A stretch of DNA of 64,000 nt from Gracilimonas mengyeensis (GTDB taxonomy: Bacteria > Bacteroidota > Rhodothermia > Balneolales > Balneolaceae). This document shows positions 55,177-63,916 of the stretch, piece after piece. Both the position numbers and the translations under genes were made by a program. The DNA is taken from assembly GCF_900182705.1 (NCBI RefSeq), contig NZ_FXTP01000007.1, forward strand, positions 179,237 through 243,236, read 5' to 3'. The number at the start of each line of letters is the position of its first letter. The stretch's first letter is position 1. The notes under the pieces are model-generated. The model saw nothing but the letters and a program-made list of their open reading frames with translations, was not told the DNA's origin and made no database searches.

Positions 55177-55213
55177 CAATTTTAAAGCGGTTATTGCCAA
55201 TCTCTCTTAAAAA

Positions 55214-55229
55214 TGATACTTTAGTATCA
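55214..55229. promoter_or_regulatory. Perfect palindrome upstream of the antitoxin gene (putative operator)
   Basis: TGATACTTTAGTATCA, arms TGATACT/AGTATCA, ending 2 nt before the antitoxin ATG. Antitoxin-toxin complexes usually repress their own operon through such palindromes, so this is the probable autoregulatory operator. Confidence 0.7.
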
Positions 55230-55231
55230 CT

Positions 55232-55489
55232 ATGAAAACAGAATTGGTCACCACACTGAAGCGTCAAGCAACTAAACTTCTCAAAGAGTTACGCGAGGAA
55301 AAGGAACCTGTGCTAATTACTGAGCATGGAAAGCCTTCAGCATACCTTGTGGATGTAGATCACTTTGAGCACATTCAAAGAAAATTATCTCTTCTTGAAG
55401 GATTGGCTCGCGGGGAAAAAGCAATTCTTGAGGGCCGTATTATTCCCCATGCCGAGGCCAAGGAACGCATGGCAAGATGGCTCGAATAA
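55232..55489 (+). CDS. Phd/YefM-family antitoxin (cassette 4)
   Basis: 85 residues. The N-terminal DNA-binding fold of the Phd/YefM group is visible: TTLKRQATKLLKELREEKEP followed by VLITEHGKPSAYLVDVDHF. The C-terminal part is a helix that should wrap the toxin. It overlaps the toxin gene by 13 bp, the usual coupled arrangement, and has a perfect palindrome directly upstream. It lies in a cassette between attC-like sites 3 and 4; toxin-antitoxin cassettes are typical stabilisers of large integron arrays. Confidence 0.9.
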   Translation: MKTELVTTLKRQATKLLKELREEKEPVLITEHGKPSAYLVDVDHFEHIQRKLSLLEGLARGEKAILEGRIIPHAEAKERMARWLE

Positions 55490-55779
55490 TCTGGACTGAA
55501 CCTGCTCTCAATGAGTTAGACGAAATAGCAGACTACATTTCTTTAGATAATCCAACAGCTGCAAAAAAGTTAGTTCGATCTGCATTCAAAGAAATTGAAC
55601 GCCTGGCTCCTCATCCTAAAAGTGGCAAGCTTGTTGATGAGATTGATAACTCTGTTTATAGGGAAGTAGTTTTATCACCTTGCCGGATATTTTACAGGCA
55701 GGAACATGAGATTGTTTATATAGTCCATGTTATCCGTGAAGAACAATATCTGCATCTTGATATACTTAAATTGCGGTAG
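55477..55779 (+). CDS. RelE/ParE-family toxin (cassette 4)
   Basis: 100 residues. The RelE/ParE superfamily pattern is clear: MARIIWTEPALNELDEIADYI, then ERLAPHPKSGKLVDE, YREVVLSPCRIFYR and IVYIVHVIREEQYLHLD. Such toxins cleave mRNA on the ribosome or poison gyrase; which one cannot be told from sequence alone, though the sequence leans to ParE-like. It overlaps the antitoxin by 13 bp. Its stop lies 8 bp before attC-like site 4. Confidence 0.92.
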   Translation: MARIIWTEPALNELDEIADYISLDNPTAAKKLVRSAFKEIERLAPHPKSGKLVDEIDNSVYREVVLSPCRIFYRQEHEIVYIVHVIREEQYLHLDILKLR

Positions 55780-55787
55780 TAAAATTG

Positions 55788-55897
55788 GTAAAACAAGGCG
55801 TTTTAAATCGGTCTCAGGCGGGGTGCGATGGAAACTTGATTGGCAGGAATTAATTTCGCTACTTCAAAAGAAACTCATAATCCCTGCGCCGTTATAA
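55788..55897 (+). repeat. attC-like site 4
   Basis: Left end GTAAAACAAGGCGTTTTAAA, right end GCGCCGTTATAAAG. Homologous to site 2 across most of its length (ACAAGG..TTTTAAA.CGG, GTGGAAACTTG-like, GGAATTAATTT, ACTTCAAAAGAAACTCATAA). Confidence 0.72.
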
Positions 55898-55932
55898 AGT
55901 ATTTCCTATCTAAACATTAGAAATAGTAAGAA

Positions 55933-56901
55933 ATGAATTTAAGCAAACACAGACTTGCACTAAAGAACATAGAACAGTCGGTATCTCTCATTGACAATGT
56001 TTTCTTGAATTCCCCACAATATGTAAGCAAATCTCTTGGCAAACTTTTCGATACAAACTTAACTATCAAGTTAGAAACGGCAAATCCAATACGCTGTTTT
56101 AAAGGAAGAGGCGCTGAAGTGTTAGTCTCAAAATCTACAGATTATAAGCATTTAGTATGTGCAAGTGCCGGAAACTTTGGTCAAGCCATGGCCTATTCCT
56201 GTCAAAAAAGGGGCATCAATGTAACGGTTCATGCAAGTACTTCAATAAATCCTTTCAAATTGGAAATGATGAAATTGTTAGGTGCGAAGGTAGAATTATC
56301 TGGAAATGATTTTGATACAGCAAAATTGGCAGCAAAAGAACATGCCAAAGCTATCAACGGCAAGTTTGTAGAAGATACGATGGCTGTTGAAACATTGGAG
56401 GGGGCTGGTACCATTGGATTGGAGTTATTAAATCTACCTTATAAAATAGACGTTCTTTTAATTGCCTTAGGTGATGGTGCAATGTTTACGGGTATTTCAA
56501 GAGTCATGAAGGCTTACTCCCCCGATACAAAATTAATCGCAATACAATCGGCAGGAGCTCCTGCACTTATTGAATCAATAAGAAAAAATAAATATATCAG
56601 TTATGACACTACCAATACTATAGCAGACGGAATTGCTGTCAGGCTGCCAATGGAACAAGCCCTTGAGGACTTGAAACACCTCGTTGATGATACCGTCCTT
56701 GTGAAGGACGAGTCGATTAAAAAAGGAATGAAATTGATTCATGAACACTTGGGAATAGTAGCAGAACCTTCAGCAGCAATAGGAATTGCTGCTCTGACTG
56801 AGGCGAAGGTTGAATGTAAGGGTAAAAATGTGGTAACAATTATTTGTGGGGGGAATACAACAGAAGAAATGTTTGAAGAATACACTAAATCTGTTGCTTA
56901 G
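55933..56901 (+). CDS. PLP-dependent serine/threonine dehydratase-like enzyme (cassette 5)
   Basis: 322 residues, fold-type II PLP enzyme. The Schiff-base lysine is K57 in NPIRCFKGRGAE, the cofactor phosphate/substrate loop is SAGNFGQ (78-84), and GGGNTT near the C-terminus closes the site. This matches serine/threonine dehydratases and serine racemases; there is no ACT regulatory domain. It would convert threonine to 2-oxobutanoate or serine to pyruvate. An intact metabolic enzyme in a cassette, low in GC compared with core genes, between attC-like sites 4 and 5. Confidence 0.9.
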   Translation: MNLSKHRLALKNIEQSVSLIDNVFLNSPQYVSKSLGKLFDTNLTIKLETANPIRCFKGRGAEVLVSKSTDYKHLVCASAGNFGQAMAYSCQKRGINVTVHASTSINPFKLEMMKLLGAKVELSGNDFDTAKLAAKEHAKAINGKFVEDTMAVETLEGAGTIGLELLNLPYKIDVLLIALGDGAMFTGISRVMKAYSPDTKLIAIQSAGAPALIESIRKNKYISYDTTNTIADGIAVRLPMEQALEDLKHLVDDTVLVKDESIKKGMKLIHEHLGIVAEPSAAIGIAALTEAKVECKGKNVVTIICGGNTTEEMFEEYTKSVA

Positions 56902-56918
56902 CTTTAACTTTGTTTGCT

Positions 56919-57021
56919 GTATAACCACGGTTTCAACACGGACTTGGCCGTTGCTTTCTCTTTCAAAATTTCACTCTAAATGTAACTTCTCCGTTTGCCG
57001 ATTAGACCATGCCGTTTAAAC
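56919..57021 (+). repeat. attC-like site 5
   Basis: Left end GTATAACCACGGTTTCAAC, right end GATTAGACCATGCCGTTTAAAC; ATAACCACGGTTTCAA pairs imperfectly with TTAGACCATGCCGTTTAA. About 103 nt, directly after the dehydratase stop. The next gene is on the opposite strand, so this may be the end of the array. Confidence 0.65.
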
Positions 57022-57037
57022 GCCTTGCCTTGAGCCA

Positions 57038-58105
57038 TCACACATGGTCTGGAATGAGTTTCCTAAATTGTCGGACAGTACGGCGGGCACTTTCTACTAC
57101 GCCATCCATATAACCTGGAAATTCTGTTGCCGTTTCTGATCCTGCAATAAGCAAACGTTGATCAAGAAAAGCTTTTTGAAATATCTCGTGGCCGTTGTGT
57201 TGATGTGGAATAATAGGCTGTTCGTAATTGCTGTAGGAAAAAGGCTCTTTTTGCCAAACCAATTCCCGGTAGGATTGTAAGCTGTCAATCTTTCCTCCAT
57301 AAAATCGACGGAGCTGTTCAATTACTAACTGCTTTCGCTCTTCACGGGATACAGCGTGATAGGCATTATTCATAAATCCTTTTAGGGCATATTGGTTTTC
57401 AGTTGAGTGATCATACATTTCACTAACAGGTCCCACATTGCTGAAGATCGTGCCACTTGAATCAGGACTTCGCCAAAAAGGTTCTTCAAAGGTAAGAGCT
57501 ACTTTGATGGATTCTGCCATCCAGGTGTGTGTTTTGGAAGCTATATTTGTAAGCTTCTCAGGCAGAGAAGGTGAAAAATCAATGCTATCTACAAGAAGCT
57601 TAGGTGGCAGTGTACTGATGGCAACATCAGCCTTAAAGAGATTGCTTTCCGTTTCAATTTCCAGCTTGGCATCGGTTTTCCGTATGGTTTGTACTGTTTG
57701 GCGTAAATGGATTTTTTCTTGATCAATAAAACTTTCTAATCTTTGGATTAGGTTGTCTGTTCCCCCTGCAATACGGTAACTCGGTTCTTCATTTGGCGGT
57801 AAATCCACAAGTTGTGGAGGAGAAACGGACATTGGCTCGTAGTAGCCTTTATCTCCCATATACTGTTGGTAAATATCGATACCTAAATCATCTAATAAAT
57901 CCAGTAAATGGTGATGTTTTTTACCCAACCAAGTAGCTCCCATCTCTAAGGGAGGTTCATCATTTGATCTCAATGTGTGTATGCGTCCCCCCAGCCGGCT
58001 TCTGGCTTCCAGTATTTTTGGTGTGAATCCTTGCTTTTGGAGTAAGTGAGCAATAAGCAAACCAGAAAAGCCACCACCGATGATGACAATATTAGGAGTT
58101 TGCAT
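57038..58105 (-). CDS. Flavin-containing amine oxidase family protein
   Basis: 355 residues from ATG 58105 (MQTPNIVIIGGGFSG); an upstream in-frame start at 58144 adds a non-conserved leader. FAD-binding motif IIGGGFSGLLIAHLL with E33, then RSRLGGRIHTL, the amine-oxidase signature; MGATWLGKKHHHLLDLLDDL and the C-terminal FAD contact LLIAGSETATEFPGYMDGVVESA are present. It oxidises an amine with FAD; substrate unknown. It is shorter than typical monoamine oxidases (about 450) but has all core motifs. Opposite in strand to the cassette genes. Confidence 0.92.
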   Translation of the reverse strand: MQTPNIVIIGGGFSGLLIAHLLQKQGFTPKILEARSRLGGRIHTLRSNDEPPLEMGATWLGKKHHHLLDLLDDLGIDIYQQYMGDKGYYEPMSVSPPQLVDLPPNEEPSYRIAGGTDNLIQRLESFIDQEKIHLRQTVQTIRKTDAKLEIETESNLFKADVAISTLPPKLLVDSIDFSPSLPEKLTNIASKTHTWMAESIKVALTFEEPFWRSPDSSGTIFSNVGPVSEMYDHSTENQYALKGFMNNAYHAVSREERKQLVIEQLRRFYGGKIDSLQSYRELVWQKEPFSYSNYEQPIIPHQHNGHEIFQKAFLDQRLLIAGSETATEFPGYMDGVVESARRTVRQFRKLIPDHV

Positions 58106-58694
58106 AGAAGTACTACATGGTTGGTTAACATTGAAAAGAGTCAAAAAAGTAAATAATTGGGTTTGTTATCACAAGCTTTCAAAAAATGAAATAGTTGAAG
58201 TCATCCCTCTCAAAAGTATCAACAGCTGAAAAAGAAATTTATGTTTTCAACGAAGAAGAATGGCTGGTTTAGCAGAATCATAGAGTTTACCTGACATCTT
58301 AAAAATGCTCATGAGAAGGGCACATAGTTTCCCTTCCGTAAATCGGATGTTTTGCTTACTCTTGGTAAAGCAGTTTGTTATTCCTTTCTAATGGTATGAT
58401 CGGTTGGATAATCTTTGCTGACGCTACCAGCTTCCAAAAATCTTTGCGGGCTTTTTATCTAACGGTCATTAGCCTCTGTCCAACCGGGGCTCTCGACTTT
58501 TTTATACAAAAGAAATTTATATCAAAGAAATAAACCAGTACAAGACGGACCTTCCCTTTTTTTTAAGTCCAGTCTGACCGATTTAATACGGATCTTTAAT
58601 ACTGATCATTATTTCTCTCAATTTAATTATATCTTCATTGATGCATACTATCATCAACAGTATTAATACCATATAGACATCATCAGGAGAAACT
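58106..58694. other. Divergent intergenic region; no gene seen
   Basis: About 590 bp between the amine oxidase and sulfotransferase genes. It must hold both promoters. ATCTAACGG (58457) fits one end of an attC consensus but no matching GTTRRRY end follows, so no site is called. No credible ORF. Confidence 0.5.
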
Positions 58695-59618
58695 ATCATC
58701 CAGAAAAGTAATCCAATTTTAGTTACAGGCTCTCACAGATCAGGAACAACATGGATCGGCAGAAACCTGGCCTCTGCCCCGCAAACCGCTTATATCCATG
58801 AACCCTTTAATATCGGATTCAGAATTTCCGTTACCGGAGGTCAGATGAATAACTGGTTTCAATATATCTGTGAAGAGAACTCAGAGCAGTTTAAAACAAA
58901 AGTTGACAACGTTGTTGAGTATAGATATCCACTTTTGGCTAATTTGAGTAATTCACGTACTGTAAGGGATCTGGGGAAAATACTGCGAGACCTGGGAATT
59001 ACACTGCTAAATAAAATAAAGGGGAACACTCCCATTATAAAAGACCCTATTGCTTTTTTCTCAGCGGAGTGGTTAAGTAAAACATACGAAGCTGACGTAT
59101 TGGTAGCTATCAGGCATCCCGCTGCATTTTGCTCAAGCCTAAAAATTAAAAACTGGAAATTCGATTTCAATAATTTTTTGAGCCAGCCCCTTTTAATGGA
59201 AAGCTACCTAGGGGACTATGAAGAAGATATTCGCAAGTTCGCACAAGAAGAACAAGATATTATCGATCAGGCAATACTGCTGTGGAACTGTATTTATCAC
59301 ACTGCAGACGTTTATCAGCAGAAACACCCGGACTGGATATTTGTACGACATGAAGAACTATCCATGGATCCAATAAAACATTTTAAATCTATCTACCGCA
59401 ATTTAGATCTGGAATTTACTACACAAGTAAAATCAGATATTGTTGAGAGGTCTGGCTCCCATAATCCCAAGGAACAGCATTCAGAGGATGAATTTAAAAG
59501 GGATAGTAAGGCCAACATTAAGAACTGGAAAAATCGTCTTACCAAAAAGGAAATAGATCGCATCAGAGTTAAAACCAATAAGGTCTCGAATATTTTCTAC
59601 GATAACGATGATTGGTAG
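58695..59618 (+). CDS. Sulfotransferase-family protein with an apparent ATC start codon
   Basis: 307 residues if initiated at ATC 58695. The essential PAPS-binding loop (VTGSHRSGTTWIGRNL) is encoded upstream of the first ATG (58845), so an ATG start would remove it. From the in-frame TAG near 58674 to this loop there is no ATG, GTG or TTG. A strong AGGAGA lies 5 nt before tandem ATC codons, supporting a near-cognate start. The 3'-phosphate region is seen as VAIRHPAAFCSSLK, and IFVRHEELSMDP follows. It transfers sulfate from PAPS to an unknown acceptor, perhaps a surface glycan. Confidence 0.85.
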   Translation: MIQKSNPILVTGSHRSGTTWIGRNLASAPQTAYIHEPFNIGFRISVTGGQMNNWFQYICEENSEQFKTKVDNVVEYRYPLLANLSNSRTVRDLGKILRDLGITLLNKIKGNTPIIKDPIAFFSAEWLSKTYEADVLVAIRHPAAFCSSLKIKNWKFDFNNFLSQPLLMESYLGDYEEDIRKFAQEEQDIIDQAILLWNCIYHTADVYQQKHPDWIFVRHEELSMDPIKHFKSIYRNLDLEFTTQVKSDIVERSGSHNPKEQHSEDEFKRDSKANIKNWKNRLTKKEIDRIRVKTNKVSNIFYDNDDW

Positions 59619-59681
59619 TGATTATAGAGCGTTCGGTTATAGATAAATGCATTTAGACTTCAGTATCTACACTAAATAAAA

Positions 59682-60512
59682 TCACCCCTTCCTGAAGCAA
59701 AAGTGATAATAAAACTCTTTTGTACCCAGCAATTCATGTGATTTACTTCCCGGCATTCTGGAAAATTCCTTCACTTGCTTAATGAATACTTTCAAAATGG
59801 CCGCCCTATGGAATGGCATGCTATCTATAATAGCATAAAAGTTCTGTGCCTTTTTCTCCGATTTTAAATAAGACAACACCTGCGGTGTAACATCCCTTTC
59901 TTTGTAAAGCTGAAATCCAGCCTCCTTTGCAAACTCTCGTTTCTTTGCAAGTTCGTTGGCAGGATTGATATTTGCTACCAAAAACATGCCGTTCTTTTTT
60001 AACAACCGGTAAGCCAGTTCAAAGTTTTCCTTTTTTGGAAACCGACCTCCGGTTTCTACGGTATAGATAACATCAAGGCTATTTTCAGGAACGATATTTT
60101 CCGAAAAGCCATCATATTTGTAAGTGACATTTGAGTTATCCAGATTCTTTTGGGCAAAAAGGATAGCATTTTCTGCCCGGTCAATAGATACAAGAGAACT
60201 GGGTTTAAATTTATTGTTTATCAGTTGAGCTCCATATCCTAAACCACATCCCACTTCTAAGAAGTCTAATCCCTCTCGTAACTCCAGTCTGCAAAGATCA
60301 AAAAGCTCCAGGTAATTGATTTCTTCCTCGCAACATCCGTTATACCCCTGAGAATCTTTTGTGGGAAACATGCCATAATTCATGTATTGGAAATGCCCCT
60401 GGGCTAACTTATACAGGAAGTCCTCTGGATTTTTGAATCCAAGGACGTCAAATATTTTTGAGGCCAACTCCGTCGGTTTATGAATGACCTCACGTGCTGA
60501 TTTTAAATCCAC
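59682..60512 (-). CDS. SAM-dependent methyltransferase
   Basis: 276 residues. Motif I is LDFLEVGCGLGYGAQL, followed by SSLVSIDRAENAILFAQ and SLDVIYTVETGGRFP; an N-terminal helical region of about 75 residues precedes the Rossmann fold. The layout resembles small-molecule or sugar methyltransferases. It is convergent with the sulfotransferase gene (63 bp between stops). Substrate unknown. Confidence 0.85.
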   Translation of the reverse strand: MDLKSAREVIHKPTELASKIFDVLGFKNPEDFLYKLAQGHFQYMNYGMFPTKDSQGYNGCCEEEINYLELFDLCRLELREGLDFLEVGCGLGYGAQLINNKFKPSSLVSIDRAENAILFAQKNLDNSNVTYKYDGFSENIVPENSLDVIYTVETGGRFPKKENFELAYRLLKKNGMFLVANINPANELAKKREFAKEAGFQLYKERDVTPQVLSYLKSEKKAQNFYAIIDSMPFHRAAILKVFIKQVKEFSRMPGSKSHELLGTKEFYYHFCFRKG

Positions 60513-60695
60513 TACTAGCTTAATCTTTTAAATACTATTGAAACTTGTATTACCCTAAAAGAATATTCTTCGCTTTTGCTTAAGTCCCATACTAAGAAAT
60601 TTCAAACTTATATCAACTTTCAATGTGTAGAAAATTCACAGGCTTATTTTACTATCTGATATTGAGCTACCTTCAAAAAAAGTCGCTCTTAAATA

Positions 60696-61907
60696 TTAAT
60701 CAGCACTCACTTGCGGAGCTTCTGATTTGAAATGATTGAAGAAGTCGGGAATGACCTCTAATGGGTAGCCCGAGTTGGTATTGATGAGAATACAAATGCC
60801 CAAATCATCTTCGGGAGCAAAAGCAATCTCGCTGCGGTAGCCGTTAACATAGCCTCCGTGATACACGACCCTCTGTCCGTGATTATCCAGCACTCTCCAT
60901 CCCATTCCATAATAAGACCGGTTCACTCCCTCCCAATACCTACTGAACCGACGGTTATTGAGGGTAGCAATCGGCTCAAACATTTGTCCCAGTGTTCCCT
61001 CAGAAAGTACCTCCGGGCGATAGCCTGTTAACATCAATAACCATTTTCCCATATCGGAGGCCGAAGCATTAATCCCCCCGGATGAGACCGCATTGTAATA
61101 TTTATTTGAGATGGAAATGGGCACGCGTCCCCGGGAACGAGAATAATATACATGGGGCAAAGCTTTATTTGAGGAGCTGGCAATGCTGTCGTAACTGGCA
61201 GAGGAATAACTCATATCCAGCGGACTAAATAACCTGTTGTGCAACAGTGTGTTAAAATCGGTTTTGGTATGCTCCTCCAGTACTTTTTCGATGGCAGAAT
61301 AAGCTGCATTTTGATAGGAAAGCTGCTCGCCTTCTTTGGCAATCAGGGGTACCTGCTCCAGACGGGGAATTATACGGTCGAGGGATAATCCATCTTCCAC
61401 CAAATTGGTATAGGCATGGCGGGGAAGGCCGCTAGTATGAGATAGCAAATGCTTGATCTGAACACGCCCGGTCTGCTCGGGATCATGCAGCTTAAACGGC
61501 TCCACATATCGTGATACGGGATCATCCCAGCGCAAAGCGCCTTCCTCCACAAATACGCCCGTCAAAACCGATGCAAAGCCTTTGGATACACTTCCCAACC
61601 GAAATACCGTGTGTTCATCTACTTTGTCCGGTTTTCCCTTTTCTCTTACGCCAAATCCTTTTTGATAGACCACCCGCCCCTCTTTCACGATCGCAACGGC
61701 TGCGCCGGGTATCCTGTTGCTTTTCAATCCTTCTTCAAAATTCTGTTCAAATTCCTCCAGGTACATGGACAGAGAATCCGCCATTACCCATTCCTTTTTT
61801 TCTTGAACCTGGGGCTGAGGTTGAGGCTCTGATTTGATATCGGTGCAGGCTTTAAAAATTCCTGAAATAAAAAGCAGTAATAGAAATGCAGAAAATATCC
61901 GGTTCAC
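60696..61907 (-). CDS. Serine hydrolase lipoprotein (class C beta-lactamase/PBP4*-like)
   Basis: 403 residues from GTG 61907. This start gives a lipoprotein signal (NRIFSAFLLLLFISGIFKAC, lipid Cys21); longer frames run into the ppk2 gene. The beta-lactamase-like fold has the nucleophile motif S105-V-S-K108 (RLGSVSKGF), the tyrosine motif in LSYQNAAYSAIE and the third element YHGGYVNGYRSE. It is probably an esterase or D-amino-acid peptidase rather than a resistance enzyme. 160 bp after ppk2 on the same strand. Confidence 0.92.
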   Translation of the reverse strand: MNRIFSAFLLLLFISGIFKACTDIKSEPQPQPQVQEKKEWVMADSLSMYLEEFEQNFEEGLKSNRIPGAAVAIVKEGRVVYQKGFGVREKGKPDKVDEHTVFRLGSVSKGFASVLTGVFVEEGALRWDDPVSRYVEPFKLHDPEQTGRVQIKHLLSHTSGLPRHAYTNLVEDGLSLDRIIPRLEQVPLIAKEGEQLSYQNAAYSAIEKVLEEHTKTDFNTLLHNRLFSPLDMSYSSASYDSIASSSNKALPHVYYSRSRGRVPISISNKYYNAVSSGGINASASDMGKWLLMLTGYRPEVLSEGTLGQMFEPIATLNNRRFSRYWEGVNRSYYGMGWRVLDNHGQRVVYHGGYVNGYRSEIAFAPEDDLGICILINTNSGYPLEVIPDFFNHFKSEAPQVSAD

Positions 61908-62067
61908 AGAATAATGGATTGTATGGAAAATGCCGTTCCTGTTTTTTGTGCGATGATGTCTCAAGGATACTAAAATAAGCCTTTGATGTGTAATGATGCA
62001 GCAGGAAAATTCAAAAGGTATCAGCTCATTGCACCGCGCTAACAGGGCAGAAACATTCTCCTTAGCT

Positions 62068-62838
62068 TTAGTAAATCTCTGGCACGTGCGTTTGCTCGTC
62101 CTTAGGCGGACGCACATAGTGGTTGTTTTCCTGCTTGTGCGGCAGCTCAACTGGCGGCGGAGTGAGGTCTTCGTACTCAATCAGGCTTAGCAAATGACTG
62201 ATACAATTGAGCCTGGCTTTCCGTTTATTATCCCCGTTTACCACATACCATGGGGCTTGCTTGATGTCGGTGTACCGGAACATGTCATCTTTGGCCTTGG
62301 AGTACTCCACCCACCGTTTGCGGGATTCAAGGTCCATGGGACTGAGTTTCCATCGTTTCGTCCGGTCCTCAATCCGCGACCGAAACCGTTCTTCCTGTAT
62401 CTCTTCGGAAACGGAGAACCAGTATTTAATCAAGATGATGCCCGAGCGAACCAGCATACGTTCAAATTCAGGGGCACTTCTGAAAAATTCCTCTACCTGC
62501 TCTTCCGTACAATATCCCATCACCCTTTCCACACCGGCACGGTTGTACCAGCTACGATCAAAAAGCACAATTTCACCGGCAGCCGGGAGGTGCTTCACAT
62601 ATCGTTGAAAATACCACTGGCTTTGTTCTCTTTCGGTAGGCTTGTCAAGTGCCACTACCCTACAAATACGAGGATTGGTTCGGTGGGTAATACGCGTGAT
62701 TGTTCCACCCTTTCCGGCCGCATCACGACCTTCAAACAGAACAACCACTTTTAGCCCTTTTTCCTTAACCCATCGCTGTAGCTTAGCCAGTTCAATCTGA
62801 AGTTTCTTCAGTTCCTGCTCATAGTATTTCTTTTTCAT
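62068..62838 (-). CDS. ppk2: Polyphosphate kinase 2
   Basis: 256 residues, single-domain PPK2. Walker A EGRDAAGKGGT at 36-46, Walker B LFDRSWYNRAGVE at 92-104, then the lid-type region SPMDLESRKRWVEYSKAKD. PPK2 uses polyphosphate to phosphorylate nucleoside mono- or diphosphates (or the reverse). Length matches class I enzymes that act on diphosphates. Residues after about 230 form an extra Pro/His-rich tail (PPPVELPHKQENNHYVRPPK). Confidence 0.95.
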   Translation of the reverse strand: MKKKYYEQELKKLQIELAKLQRWVKEKGLKVVVLFEGRDAAGKGGTITRITHRTNPRICRVVALDKPTEREQSQWYFQRYVKHLPAAGEIVLFDRSWYNRAGVERVMGYCTEEQVEEFFRSAPEFERMLVRSGIILIKYWFSVSEEIQEERFRSRIEDRTKRWKLSPMDLESRKRWVEYSKAKDDMFRYTDIKQAPWYVVNGDNKRKARLNCISHLLSLIEYEDLTPPPVELPHKQENNHYVRPPKDEQTHVPEIY

Positions 62839-63178
62839 CTGTAACTGATCGTTTGAACTTGTATTCTATTTCCGGCTCAGGTTTGGCTTGATTTAGGGAG
62901 CTTCAGCCTCCCAATATATTTATGTTATCCCCTGCACTTTATTAAACGCCTAATTTAACTTAACCTGAGTTTTATATGCAATTGAAAACTATTAATTAAT
63001 CATACATGTACTTTCTAACTGAAATTGGATCTCCACTTTCTAAACTTTGAAATAAAGCCCAATTTCTACATTTTATTCGCCAATAATCCATCTTTGCATC
63101 TTGTACCACAAAATAATGAAACTACTGGATGTCAGCCTATGAGAGGTTACATACAATAAACTTCACCTGCCTAATATC
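62839..63178. other. AT-rich intergenic region; no gene seen
   Basis: About 340 bp between the divergent ppk2 and GDSL-like genes. No ORF, repeat or RNA recognised; promoters presumed. Confidence 0.5.
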
Positions 63179-63916
63179 ATGCAAGAGCTTTCCGTAAAGA
63201 ACTTTTTGTCCCTTACCCTGCTGTCCGGTTTACTGGTTATTAGTGCCTGCAGTGATCCCAAATCCAGCGCCGAACCGGGCAATGATTCCATCAATAAAAT
63301 CATGCCCCTTGGAGCCTCACGGGTAGAGGGGGCACGCCCTTATTTTGAAAGTTACCGCTATGAATTGTGGAAAGACTTGATCAATAACGACTGGACGTTC
63401 GACTTCATTGGCACTAGAGATGACCCGGCCAGCTACCCAGAGGTGAATGGCCTTGAATTTGATACGGACCATGAAGGTCGTTCCGGTTGGACCTCCGGGC
63501 AAATCCTGGATAGAGTGGAGGATTGGCTGGAAGTAACCGGGTCGCCGGATATTGTTCTTTTTAGCTCCCCGGGAGGTAACGATGCCCTGGACGGGCTATA
63601 CACTTATTCTGAAATCTTGTCCAACATCAACGCTATCATTGATATCATACAGGAAGACAACCCCGAAGTCGTTATCCTGATTGAACAGATGGCTCCCGGT
63701 CGTTCAGATTTTATGACCGATGAGTACTCTGCCCTCTTTTCCCAGATACAAGAAGATGTAGCAACCATCGCTGCCGAGCAGACCAATTCCAGTTCACAGG
63801 TTATTGCCGTAGACATGTACACCGGATTCGCAGATTCCATGTTGGCTGATGAAATTCATTACAATGAAGACGGAGCCGATTTCATCGCAAACCGGTATTA
63901 CGAAGGGGTCTTATGA
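63179..63916 (+). CDS. SGNH/GDSL-type hydrolase lipoprotein
   Basis: 245 residues. Lipoprotein signal LSLTLLSGLLVISAC with Cys24. Block I reads IMPLGASRVEG: the nucleophile S47 is present but the usual Asp of GDS is Ala. Block III is GGND, and block V DEIHYNEDGADFIA supplies the Asp-His pair. The fold and three of the four landmark blocks support an outer-membrane-anchored esterase or carbohydrate esterase. The ATG at 63179 is the start seen; no strong ribosome site precedes it. Confidence 0.88.
   Translation: MQELSVKNFLSLTLLSGLLVISACSDPKSSAEPGNDSINKIMPLGASRVEGARPYFESYRYELWKDLINNDWTFDFIGTRDDPASYPEVNGLEFDTDHEGRSGWTSGQILDRVEDWLEVTGSPDIVLFSSPGGNDALDGLYTYSEILSNINAIIDIIQEDNPEVVILIEQMAPGRSDFMTDEYSALFSQIQEDVATIAAEQTNSSSQVIAVDMYTGFADSMLADEIHYNEDGADFIANRYYEGVL

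Noticed and set aside
58457..58640. Sixth attC-like site
   Set aside because: ATCTAAC fits one end, but no matching GTTRRRY end or paired arm follows within 180 nt.
58845..59618. Sulfotransferase starting at the first ATG
   Set aside because: This start deletes the PAPS-binding loop encoded just upstream in the same frame.
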